Assembly: GCA_017853455.1 (NCBI GenBank)
Contig: JAFMJM010000055.1
Location: 1 to 12,334, forward strand
Source: Acidimicrobiia bacterium
GTDB lineage: Bacteria > Actinomycetota > Acidimicrobiia > IMCC26256 > PALSA-555
Direction of reading: 5' to 3'
Length of the DNA stretch: 12,334 nt
Every line of letters starts with the position of its first letter. Position 1 is the stretch's first letter. The notes beneath the pieces are model-generated. The model saw only the letters and a program-made list of their open reading frames with translations. It had not been told where the DNA came from and made no database searches. Positions 1-5,712 of the stretch are shown piece after piece. The translations under genes were made by a program, and so were the position numbers.

Positions 1-1
1 C

Positions 2-577
2 GTCCACCTGCGCGGCCACTTCTGCCTCAGCCGCCACGCCGCCGGCTACTGGCGCGACCAGGTCAAGGCGGGCACCGACGTCAAGGCCGCGATCGTCAAC
101 ACGTCGTCGGGCGCCGGGCTCATCGGCAACATCGGGCAGGCCAACTACGGCGCCGCCAAGGCCGGCATCGCCGCCCTGACGATGATGCAGGCCATGGAGC
201 TGGGCCGCTACGGCGTGCGCGCCAACGCCGTGGCCCCCGTCGCGCGCACCCGCATGACCCTCGAGGCCGAGGGCATGGCCGAGATGGTCGGTGCCCCCGA
301 CGAGCCCGGGGCGTTCGACCGCTGGCACCCCGGCAACGTCTCCCCGCTGGTGGCGTACCTCGCGACCGCCGACTGCCCGGTCACCGGGGGCGTGTTCCAC
401 GTGGGCGGCAACCAGGTCGGGCTGTTCGTCAACTGGTCGCTGCCGACCCGCATCTACACCGAGGGCCGGTGGTCGGTCGCCGACCTGGCGGCGCAGGTGC
501 CCGGCCTGGTGGCGGGCCGACCCGACCTGGTGTCGGAGGGCTGCACCGTCGACGAGACGCTCGACGGCTTCAAGTAG
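2..577 (+). CDS. SDR-family NAD(P)-dependent oxidoreductase, 5' end outside window
   Basis: C-terminal 191 residues of a short-chain dehydrogenase/reductase; the start and the glycine-rich Rossmann motif lie upstream of the window. Visible residues are V-H-L-R-G-H-F, which matches the segment after the conserved SDR asparagine; the NTSSGAG strand with the catalytic Ser at about residue 35-36 of the fragment; and the YxxxK active site as YGAAK (Tyr at 146-148, Lys at 158-160). RANAVAP and VTGGVFHVGG also match the family. The context (IGNIGQANYGAAKAG) resembles FabG-like and 17-beta-HSD type 4-like members, which reduce or oxidise hydroxyacyl or alcohol substrates in the cytoplasm, but the substrate cannot be told. 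The C-terminus extends some 50 residues past the usual SDR core. The stop overlaps by 8 bp the stop of the convergent oxidoreductase on the other strand. Confidence 0.93.
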   Translation, partial: VHLRGHFCLSRHAAGYWRDQVKAGTDVKAAIVNTSSGAGLIGNIGQANYGAAKAGIAALTMMQAMELGRYGVRANAVAPVARTRMTLEAEGMAEMVGAPDEPGAFDRWHPGNVSPLVAYLATADCPVTGGVFHVGGNQVGLFVNWSLPTRIYTEGRWSVADLAAQVPGLVAGRPDLVSEGCTVDETLDGFK

Positions 578-1514
578 CGGCGAGCGTCACCCGGGGGAGC
601 ACCTCGGCACCGAGGCGGCGCACCTGCTCGTCGACCGCGTCCGGGCCCACCCCGGGCAGGTGGATCCGCAGGTTCACGCAGTCGGCCCCGACGGCGTCGA
701 CGGACTCCGTGATCGCGTCGGCCAGGGCGGCGGGATCGTCGGCGACCAGCGTGTCGGCCGCCGCCCAGTGGGCCTGTGCCGCGCCCGGGCTGTACCCGGC
801 GTAGACGGCCCGCTGGTCGGCCATCGCCGCCGTCGGCGGGTCACCCAGCCACACCCGCCGGATGGCGACCACCGGACCGGTGCCCCCGGCGGCGCGGAAG
901 GCGTCGACCACGGCCCGCTGACGCTCGGTCGTCGACATCGACTCGAGCAGCACCCCGGACCCGACGGTCGCCGCGCGCCGGCCGGCGGTCGGACTCACCG
1001 CTGCGGTGAGCACCGGCACCGGGTGCGTCGCGCAGCGCGCCAACGCCGGATCGCCGGCGAGGTCACCCAGGCCGTCGCCGCGCAGCATCCCGACGATCCG
1101 GGGCAGCTCGGCCACGAACCGGGGCACCGCCGACGCCGGGTCGAGATCCATCACCGTGAAGTCGAGCGGCAGGGCGCCCGCCGCCACGCCCAGCCCGACC
1201 CGGCCCGGGTGGCGGGCGGCCAGCCACGCGACCTCCTCGGCCAGCAGGGCGGTCGGTCGCAGGGGCACCAGCACCGGTGCCGGCGCCACCCAGACCGACC
1301 GGGTCTCGGCCAGCACGAACGCCGCCGTCTGCACCGGGTTGGGGAGGTAGCCGGCGAACCCACCGTGGTGCTCGCTGACCATGATCCCGGCGAAGCCGCA
1401 CCGCTCGGCCAGCGTCGCCTCACCGACCAGGGTCGCCACGACGTCGGGTGCGGGCAGTTCGTTGTGCGGGTAGAGCCGGAGCGACACCGACCCGGGCCCG
1501 AACGGCTCGGCCAC
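570..1514 (-). CDS. LLM-class (luciferase-like) flavin/F420-dependent oxidoreductase
   Basis: A 314-residue luciferase-like monooxygenase-fold protein, close to the family's usual 300-350 residues. Support comes from a first beta-strand (SLRLYPHNELPAP), the CGFAGIMVSEHH segment near residues 39-50 where this TIM-barrel family places active-site residues, and HPGRVGLGVAAG at about 102-113, equivalent to the RxxLGxGxG region that contacts the cofactor phosphate. Members use reduced FMN or F420 in the cytoplasm; which one is used here cannot be read directly. The start is uncertain. GTG at 1514 lies 14 bp after the epimerase stop, but GTG at 1487 would give a 305-residue protein beginning right at the first strand; neither has a Shine-Dalgarno. 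It is the second gene of a probable operon with the epimerase, which suggests related substrates. Confidence 0.88.
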   Translation of the reverse strand: MAEPFGPGSVSLRLYPHNELPAPDVVATLVGEATLAERCGFAGIMVSEHHGGFAGYLPNPVQTAAFVLAETRSVWVAPAPVLVPLRPTALLAEEVAWLAARHPGRVGLGVAAGALPLDFTVMDLDPASAVPRFVAELPRIVGMLRGDGLGDLAGDPALARCATHPVPVLTAAVSPTAGRRAATVGSGVLLESMSTTERQRAVVDAFRAAGGTGPVVAIRRVWLGDPPTAAMADQRAVYAGYSPGAAQAHWAAADTLVADDPAALADAITESVDAVGADCVNLRIHLPGVGPDAVDEQVRRLGAEVLPRVTLAAT

Positions 1515-1528
1515 CGCGGCGACCGCGC

Positions 1529-2503
1529 TCAGTCGACGTCGCGGTACGCGTCGAGCAGGCTCGACGCCTGCCCCGACACCCCCGACACGTCGTCGACGCC
1601 GTTCGGGTAGCGCTCCTCGACCATGCGGCGCATGCCCTCGCGCCACGACACCGCGCACGGCCCGGTGATCGACCGCCGCTTGGTGGGGTCGAGGATCGAG
1701 CCGCGCTGCGTGCCCGGCATCTCCCGCACCACGAGCTCGGGGGTGCGCCCGGTGAGCTCGCCGAAGTACGCGCACCACTCCTGCGGACTGACCGCCTCGT
1801 CGCCACCCCAGTTGACGACCGTCGCCGGGACGCTCGCGGCGGCGAGCAGCGCGTCGACCTGGGTGTTGATGTCGTCCTCGTGGATCGGGCTGTAGGGGCA
1901 CGGGTCCCACCGCACCACGACCGGCTGCCCGCCCACGATCCAGTCGAGGTGGTACGCCGGCAGGCCGCCGTTGGTGCCGTACGACGCGTTCATCCGGGCG
2001 ATCGTCACCGGCAGCGAGAACAGGCGCGCGCAGGTGCGGGCCACCGCCTCCTCGGCGATCTTCGAGATCGAGTACGTGGGCGCGTGGGCCGAGTTGGCGT
2101 CACCGAGCGGGTCGGTCTCGACGTACGGGCGCAGCGGGTCGTCGCTCGGCCGGTACACCGACGCCGTCGACATGACCAGCGCCGACTCCGCGCGGCGGCA
2201 GTGCTGGAGCAGCAGTCCCGTGCCCTCGGCGTTGACCGTGAGCGCGTGGTCGTAGTCGAGCCCGCCGCCCTGGAACGTGGCGAGGTGCAGCACGTGGTCG
2301 AAGTCCTCGGGGAGGTCGCCGTAGTCGCCGCTGCCGAGGTCGATCGACCGGGTCGTGACGCCGATCGCCTCGACCTTCTCGCGCGACTCCGGGTCGGAGA
2401 AGCGGGCGATGCCCCAGACCTCGTTGTCGGCCACGAGGTGGCGGGCCATCGGGAACGCGATCTGGCCCGCGGGACCGGTGATCAGGATCTTCTTGCCGCG
2501 CAT
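1529..2503 (-). CDS. NAD-dependent epimerase/dehydratase (extended SDR)
   Basis: A 324-residue extended short-chain dehydrogenase of the nucleotide-sugar epimerase/dehydratase type. The N-terminus ILITGPAGQIAFPMA carries the GxxGxxA dinucleotide motif (G10, G13, A16), and D55 and the VLHLA strand near 71-75 fit the NAD-binding fold. The catalytic set is S113/T114, Y144 and K148 (YSISK). ARMNASYG and the late SPIHEDD segment match the substrate-domain layout of this family. The ATG at 2503 is supported by AAGGA with 6-nt spacing. Typical substrates are nucleotide sugars, but many actinobacterial homologues act on other hydroxy compounds, so specificity is open. The LLM oxidoreductase follows closely on the same strand and is probably cotranscribed. 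Confidence 0.93.
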   Translation of the reverse strand: MRGKKILITGPAGQIAFPMARHLVADNEVWGIARFSDPESREKVEAIGVTTRSIDLGSGDYGDLPEDFDHVLHLATFQGGGLDYDHALTVNAEGTGLLLQHCRRAESALVMSTASVYRPSDDPLRPYVETDPLGDANSAHAPTYSISKIAEEAVARTCARLFSLPVTIARMNASYGTNGGLPAYHLDWIVGGQPVVVRWDPCPYSPIHEDDINTQVDALLAAASVPATVVNWGGDEAVSPQEWCAYFGELTGRTPELVVREMPGTQRGSILDPTKRRSITGPCAVSWREGMRRMVEERYPNGVDDVSGVSGQASSLLDAYRDVD

Positions 2504-2509
2504 CGGTCG

Positions 2510-2514
2510 TCCTT
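2510..2514 (-). promoter_or_regulatory. Ribosome binding site of the epimerase gene
   Basis: On the minus strand AAGGA lies 6 nt before the ATG at 2503. It is one of only two convincing Shine-Dalgarno sites in the window and it fixes this start against upstream in-frame reading. Confidence 0.7.
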
Positions 2515-2601
2515 CGCCTCGTCGTCGCCATGGGCCCGTCGGTCGGGGCCCCACTGTTCCACACCGACCGCCCCGGTACCGTGCTGTCCGGTCCGCGACC
2601 C

Positions 2602-2605
2602 GGAG
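2602..2605 (+). promoter_or_regulatory. Ribosome binding site of the YihY-family gene
   Basis: GGAG lies 6 nt before the GTG at 2612. It decides the start of a gene whose reading frame is open far upstream. A TACCGT hexamer at 2577-2582 could be its -10, but no clear -35 precedes it. Confidence 0.6.
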
Positions 2606-2611
2606 ATCGAC

Positions 2612-3718
2612 GTGTCGGAAGCCCCCAACCCGAGCGGTGACACCCCCCGCCGACGACCTCGACCGACCGCCGCCGTCCGGACCCGGGTCGCCCGGGCCCA
2701 GGCCGACCTCGACGCCCTCCGGGCCCGCAACCGGATGGTCGACGTGGGCTTCCGCACCTGGGAGCGCGACACCAAGGTCGGCGGCGGCGTCCTGGCCTCG
2801 GCCCTGGCCTTCCGGGTCTTCCTGTTCCTGGTGCCGTTCGTGTTCGTGACGGTGACGGTGGTGCCGGTCGCCGCCGACACCTCCGGGACCACCACCCGCG
2901 AGCTCGCCGACCGCTTCGGCATCGCCGGACTGGCGGGCCGGGCGGTCCGCAGCGCGTCGGGCCTCTCCCCCGCCGCCCGGATCTGGATCCTCGTCGGTGC
3001 GCTGTTCGCCCTGGTCCTGGCCACCCGGGCACTGCTGCGGGTGCTGCGGATCGTCCACGGTCTGGCCTGGCACATCCCCCTCGACCGCATCACCAAGCCC
3101 CGGGCCGTCCGCGACGGCGCCGTCACCATCTTCGGGGTCGCGGGCATCCTGCTCCTCGGCGCGCTCGCCGCCGGCCTGCGCGACAACCTCGGCGTCTTCG
3201 GCATCGTGCCGATCTCGGTCGACTGGGCGATCGTCGGGATCCTGTGGTTCTTCGTCGAGCTCTACCTGCCCCACGACGGGGGCCGGTGGGTCGACCTCGT
3301 GCCCGGCGCCGTGGTCGTGGCGGTCGGGGCGTGGGGGCTCCAGATCATCACCGTCGTCTGGTACACCCGCACGCTCGAGCACCGCTCCGAGGCGTTCGGC
3401 GCGATCGGGGTGATCCTGACGATCATGGCGTGGTCGTACCTGCTCGGGCGGATCGTCGTGACCGCCGCCAACCTCAATGCCGCGCTCGTCGACCGCCGCG
3501 CGGCTTCGGAGGCCGCGCCGAGCGGAGGCAGGTCAGCGCCAGCGCGTCCAGGCGAACACGGCGGCGCCCGCGACCACGAGGGCGATCACCACCTCGAGCA
3601 GACCGAACTCCAGACCGGTGTACCCCAGGATCACCAGGACCCCGCCGGCCAGGACCAGCGCGACCAACGCGGCCAACAGCACCCGCCCCATGACGCCCGA
3701 GGCCTGCCGGAGTCGTGA
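2612..3718 (+). CDS. YihY/virulence factor BrkB family membrane protein
   Basis: A 368-residue inner-membrane protein. After a basic, Pro/Arg-rich cytoplasmic N-terminus (about residues 1-55), six hydrophobic segments can be seen near 60-88, 123-147, 168-189, 201-220, 226-251 and 261-292, as expected for the YihY/BrkB family (once called ribonuclease BN). Family-like features include the LAFRVFLFLVPF first helix, LPHDGGRWVDLVPGA before helix five and the YLLGRIVVTAANLNAAL end. The exact function of the family is unknown. GTG 2612 is chosen because of GGAG 6 nt upstream. The membrane part ends near residue 292. The last 70 or so residues are Gln/His/Gly/Pro-rich and run to 3718 only because no stop comes earlier; they lie antisense to a small membrane-protein gene and may be a read-through tail. 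Confidence 0.9.
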   Translation: MSEAPNPSGDTPRRRPRPTAAVRTRVARAQADLDALRARNRMVDVGFRTWERDTKVGGGVLASALAFRVFLFLVPFVFVTVTVVPVAADTSGTTTRELADRFGIAGLAGRAVRSASGLSPAARIWILVGALFALVLATRALLRVLRIVHGLAWHIPLDRITKPRAVRDGAVTIFGVAGILLLGALAAGLRDNLGVFGIVPISVDWAIVGILWFFVELYLPHDGGRWVDLVPGAVVVAVGAWGLQIITVVWYTRTLEHRSEAFGAIGVILTIMAWSYLLGRIVVTAANLNAALVDRRAASEAAPSGGRSAPARPGEHGGARDHEGDHHLEQTELQTGVPQDHQDPAGQDQRDQRGQQHPPHDARGLPES

Positions 3719-3727
3719 TTCGGTCAC
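3533..3727 (-). CDS. Small two-helix membrane protein
   Basis: A 64-residue protein of unknown function. It has a polar, basic N-terminus (VTESRLRQ), a first hydrophobic helix at about residues 12-35, a short turn around YTGLEFG, and a second helix at about 42-60 ending in TRWR, so a positive C-terminal tail. This clean amphipathic pattern on the minus strand, against a low-complexity hydrophilic sequence on the plus strand, is why I call it a gene. GTG 3727 is supported by a TACGAT -10-like hexamer ending 6 nt upstream, which would give a leaderless mRNA. Most of it (3533-3718) overlaps the end of the YihY-family gene tail to tail. A family assignment is not possible by eye. Confidence 0.72.
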   Translation of the reverse strand: MTESRLRQASGVMGRVLLAALVALVLAGGVLVILGYTGLEFGLLEVVIALVVAGAAVFAWTRWR

Positions 3728-3733
3728 GGCCGG

Positions 3734-3739
3734 ATCGTA
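3734..3739 (-). promoter_or_regulatory. -10 element for the small membrane protein, leaderless
   Basis: Minus strand TACGAT matches TANNNT, with 6 nt to the GTG at 3727, so transcription would begin at or next to the start codon. No -35 match was seen. Confidence 0.45.
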
Positions 3740-3792
3740 GTGGCGCGGATCCGACCGACCGGGGCCCCCGGGGCGACGCGGAGGGTCGTGTG

Positions 3793-3798
3793 TAGTCT
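3793..3798 (+). promoter_or_regulatory. -10 element for the first sulfotransferase, leaderless
   Basis: TAGTCT, preceded by TG one base away, ends 6 nt before the GTG at 3805. The predicted transcript starts at the start codon, which fits the absence of any Shine-Dalgarno. It sits in the 77-bp divergent gap shared with the small membrane protein gene; no -35 match was seen. Confidence 0.5.
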
Positions 3799-3804
3799 GC
3801 GGAC

Positions 3805-4590
3805 GTGCGGTTCGGTGCCCTCGTCTCGCGGATCCGCACGCAGCGGACGTTGCGGCACCCGCCCCCCTGCCCCCCCGACTGGCGCACCGCACCGCCCGAC
3901 TTCGTGGGCCTCGGCGCCCAGCGGGCCGGCACCACCCGGCTCTACGGGCTGATCGCCGACCACCCGGGCGTGCAGGGCAGCGTCGTCAAGGAGCTCCACT
4001 ACTTCCACCGGTACTGGAAGGTGCCGTTCACCGACGCCGACGCCGCCACGTACGCCCGTTGGTTCCCGCGCCCCGAGGGCATGCTCACCGGCGAGTGGTC
4101 ACCCGGGTACCTCGCCCACTTCTGGATCCCGCCGCTCCTGGCCCGCGCCGCCCCCGACGCCCGGTGCCTGGTGTCGTTGCGCGACCCGGTCGAGCGGTAC
4201 CGATCGGGCGCAGCCCTCCAGTCCGAGACCCGGCGCCCCGGACCGGCGGCCGCCAGTGCGGCGTTCCGGCTCGGGTGCTACGGCCTGCAGCTCGAGCACG
4301 TGCTGTCGTCGGTGCCCCGTGAGCGCCTGCACGTCGTCCAGTACGAGGCGTGCCGCGACGACATCGCCACGCAGCTCGCCGGGGTGTACCGGTTCCTCGG
4401 GCTCGACGACTCGCACCGTCCCGCCGCCATCGACGCCCGCGTCAACGCCGCCCGCGTCGACAAGCAGGACCTCGATCCGGCGCTGGTCGACGCCCTGGTC
4501 GACGCCTACACCCCCGACGTGCGCCGGCTCCTCGACCTCGACCTCGGCGTCGACGTCGGCCGCTGGCCCAACTTCGCCCACCTCGCGTAG
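3805..4590 (+). CDS. PAPS-dependent sulfotransferase family protein
   Basis: A 261-residue sulfotransferase. The 5'-phosphosulfate loop is GAQRAGTTRLY (residues 37-47, a P-loop-like variant of PKSGTTW). KELHYF at 62-67 matches the family strand after it, and the 3'-phosphate motif is SLRDPVERYRSG at 124-135, with Arg and Ser in the right places. Such enzymes move sulfate from PAPS to a hydroxyl or amine of a carbohydrate, lipid or small molecule. The acceptor cannot be predicted from sequence. Six bases separate it from the glycosyltransferase downstream, so the two are almost surely cotranscribed, which makes a glycan or glycolipid acceptor plausible. A homologue lies at 9524-10408 on the other strand. 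Confidence 0.92.
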   Translation: MRFGALVSRIRTQRTLRHPPPCPPDWRTAPPDFVGLGAQRAGTTRLYGLIADHPGVQGSVVKELHYFHRYWKVPFTDADAATYARWFPRPEGMLTGEWSPGYLAHFWIPPLLARAAPDARCLVSLRDPVERYRSGAALQSETRRPGPAAASAAFRLGCYGLQLEHVLSSVPRERLHVVQYEACRDDIATQLAGVYRFLGLDDSHRPAAIDARVNAARVDKQDLDPALVDALVDAYTPDVRRLLDLDLGVDVGRWPNFAHLA

Positions 4591-4596
4591 GCCGCC

Positions 4597-5712
4597 GTGC
4601 GCATCGCCGTCGTCGGGCCGCTCGAGTTCCCCGGTCGCCAGGGCGGAATGACGCGCCACATCGAGGAGGTGTACGCCCGCCTCGCCGCCGACGGCCACGA
4701 CGTGACCGTGTTCTGCCGCCGCGCGCCCGCGGGCCGCGAGTACCGGGGCCTCCACGTCCGGACCGTGCCCGCGCCTTCCCGCAGCCCGTTCGACCGGTTC
4801 GTGTACGGGCTGGTGGCGTCGGCGCGCGCCGCGGTCGGGCGCTTCGACGTCGTCCACTACCACTCGTACTCCAACTCCGGCGGGTGCTTCCTGCCGGCGC
4901 TGGCCCGGCGTCCGGTCGTCATGACCGTGCACCGCCTCGAGTGGCTCGACGAGAAGTGGGACCGGCTCGGCCGCGCCGTGCTGCTCGCCAACGCCTGGAT
5001 CACCCACCGGGCCGCCCGGGCGTTCATCGCCGTCTCGGCCGAGTTCGAGGCGTTCGTCCGGTCACACGTGCCCGCGTCGCGAACCGTGGTGCGCATCCCG
5101 AACGGCATCACCCTCCCCGACGCCGTCGACGCCGACGCGCCGGAGTGGTTCGGGCTGGTCAACGACGCCTACCTCCTCGCCGTCAGCCGCCTGGTGCCCG
5201 AGAAGGGGATCGACGTGTGCTGCGACGCCCTCGACCTGCTCGCCGCACGCGGCGTCGGGCTGCTGCCGGTGGTGGTGGCCGGGCGGGCGCGCACCCCGAC
5301 CGAGTACTCAGAGCGGCTCGAGGCCCGGGTGGCCCGCACCCCCGGGCCGGTCGCGCTCCTCGGGGTCCAGCCGGCCCCGGTCGTGCACGGCCTGTACCGC
5401 GGCGCCCGGGCGCTCGTGGCCCCGTCACGCCGGGAGGGCAATCCGCTCACGGTGATCGAGGCCATGGCCCACGGCTGCTGCGTCGTGGCCAGCGACATCC
5501 CTCCCCACCGCGAGCTGCTCGGCGACACCGGGATCCTCGTCCCGGTCGACGACGCCGCCGCCCTCGCCGACGCCCTCGAACGGGTCATCGCCGACCCCGC
5601 CGCCGCCCGCGCGCTCGGCGCGCGGGCCCGGGCCCGGATCGAGGCGTCGGAGTATCAGTGGGACGACGTCGCCGCGCGCACCGCCGCGGTGCTGGGGTCG
5701 GTCGCCCGCTGA
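4597..5712 (+). CDS. GT-B fold glycosyltransferase (family 4-like)
   Basis: A 371-residue retaining glycosyltransferase of the GT4 type. The N-terminal acceptor domain begins VRIAVVGPLEFPGRQGGM, with the GG loop and the amphipathic helix RHIEEVYARLAADGHDVTVF. FDVVHYHS (83-90), TVHRLEW (110-116) and IPNGI (167-171) are standard GT4 landmarks. The C-terminal donor domain has SRLVPEKGID (197-206, with the phosphate-contacting Arg and Lys) and the E-x7-E motif EGNPLTVIE (280-288), then the usual IPPHRELL and TGILVP segments. It acts at the cytoplasmic face on a nucleotide-sugar donor. The GTG start has no Shine-Dalgarno and is probably translationally coupled to the sulfotransferase stop 6 nt upstream. 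Its 3' end overlaps the convergent membrane-protein gene by 58 bp. Confidence 0.94.
   Translation: MRIAVVGPLEFPGRQGGMTRHIEEVYARLAADGHDVTVFCRRAPAGREYRGLHVRTVPAPSRSPFDRFVYGLVASARAAVGRFDVVHYHSYSNSGGCFLPALARRPVVMTVHRLEWLDEKWDRLGRAVLLANAWITHRAARAFIAVSAEFEAFVRSHVPASRTVVRIPNGITLPDAVDADAPEWFGLVNDAYLLAVSRLVPEKGIDVCCDALDLLAARGVGLLPVVVAGRARTPTEYSERLEARVARTPGPVALLGVQPAPVVHGLYRGARALVAPSRREGNPLTVIEAMAHGCCVVASDIPPHRELLGDTGILVPVDDAAALADALERVIADPAAARALGARARARIEASEYQWDDVAARTAAVLGSVAR

Noticed and set aside
1448..2611. Plus-strand open frame running into the YihY gene, which would add about 390 residues to its N-terminus
   Set aside because: The translation is Arg/Val/Asp-rich low-complexity and lies opposite the well-supported epimerase and the end of the LLM gene. 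A ribosome site fixes the YihY start at 2612.
2504..3382. Minus-strand open frame extending the epimerase upstream by almost 300 residues
   Set aside because: It is an Asp/Gly/Glu-rich mirror of the YihY gene, and the epimerase has its own ATG with a good ribosome site.
3761..3774. G/C-run palindrome (GGGGCCCCCGGGGC) as a terminator for the YihY gene
   Set aside because: Runs of G and C form such patterns by chance here, it lies inside the divergent promoter gap, and no U-tract follows.
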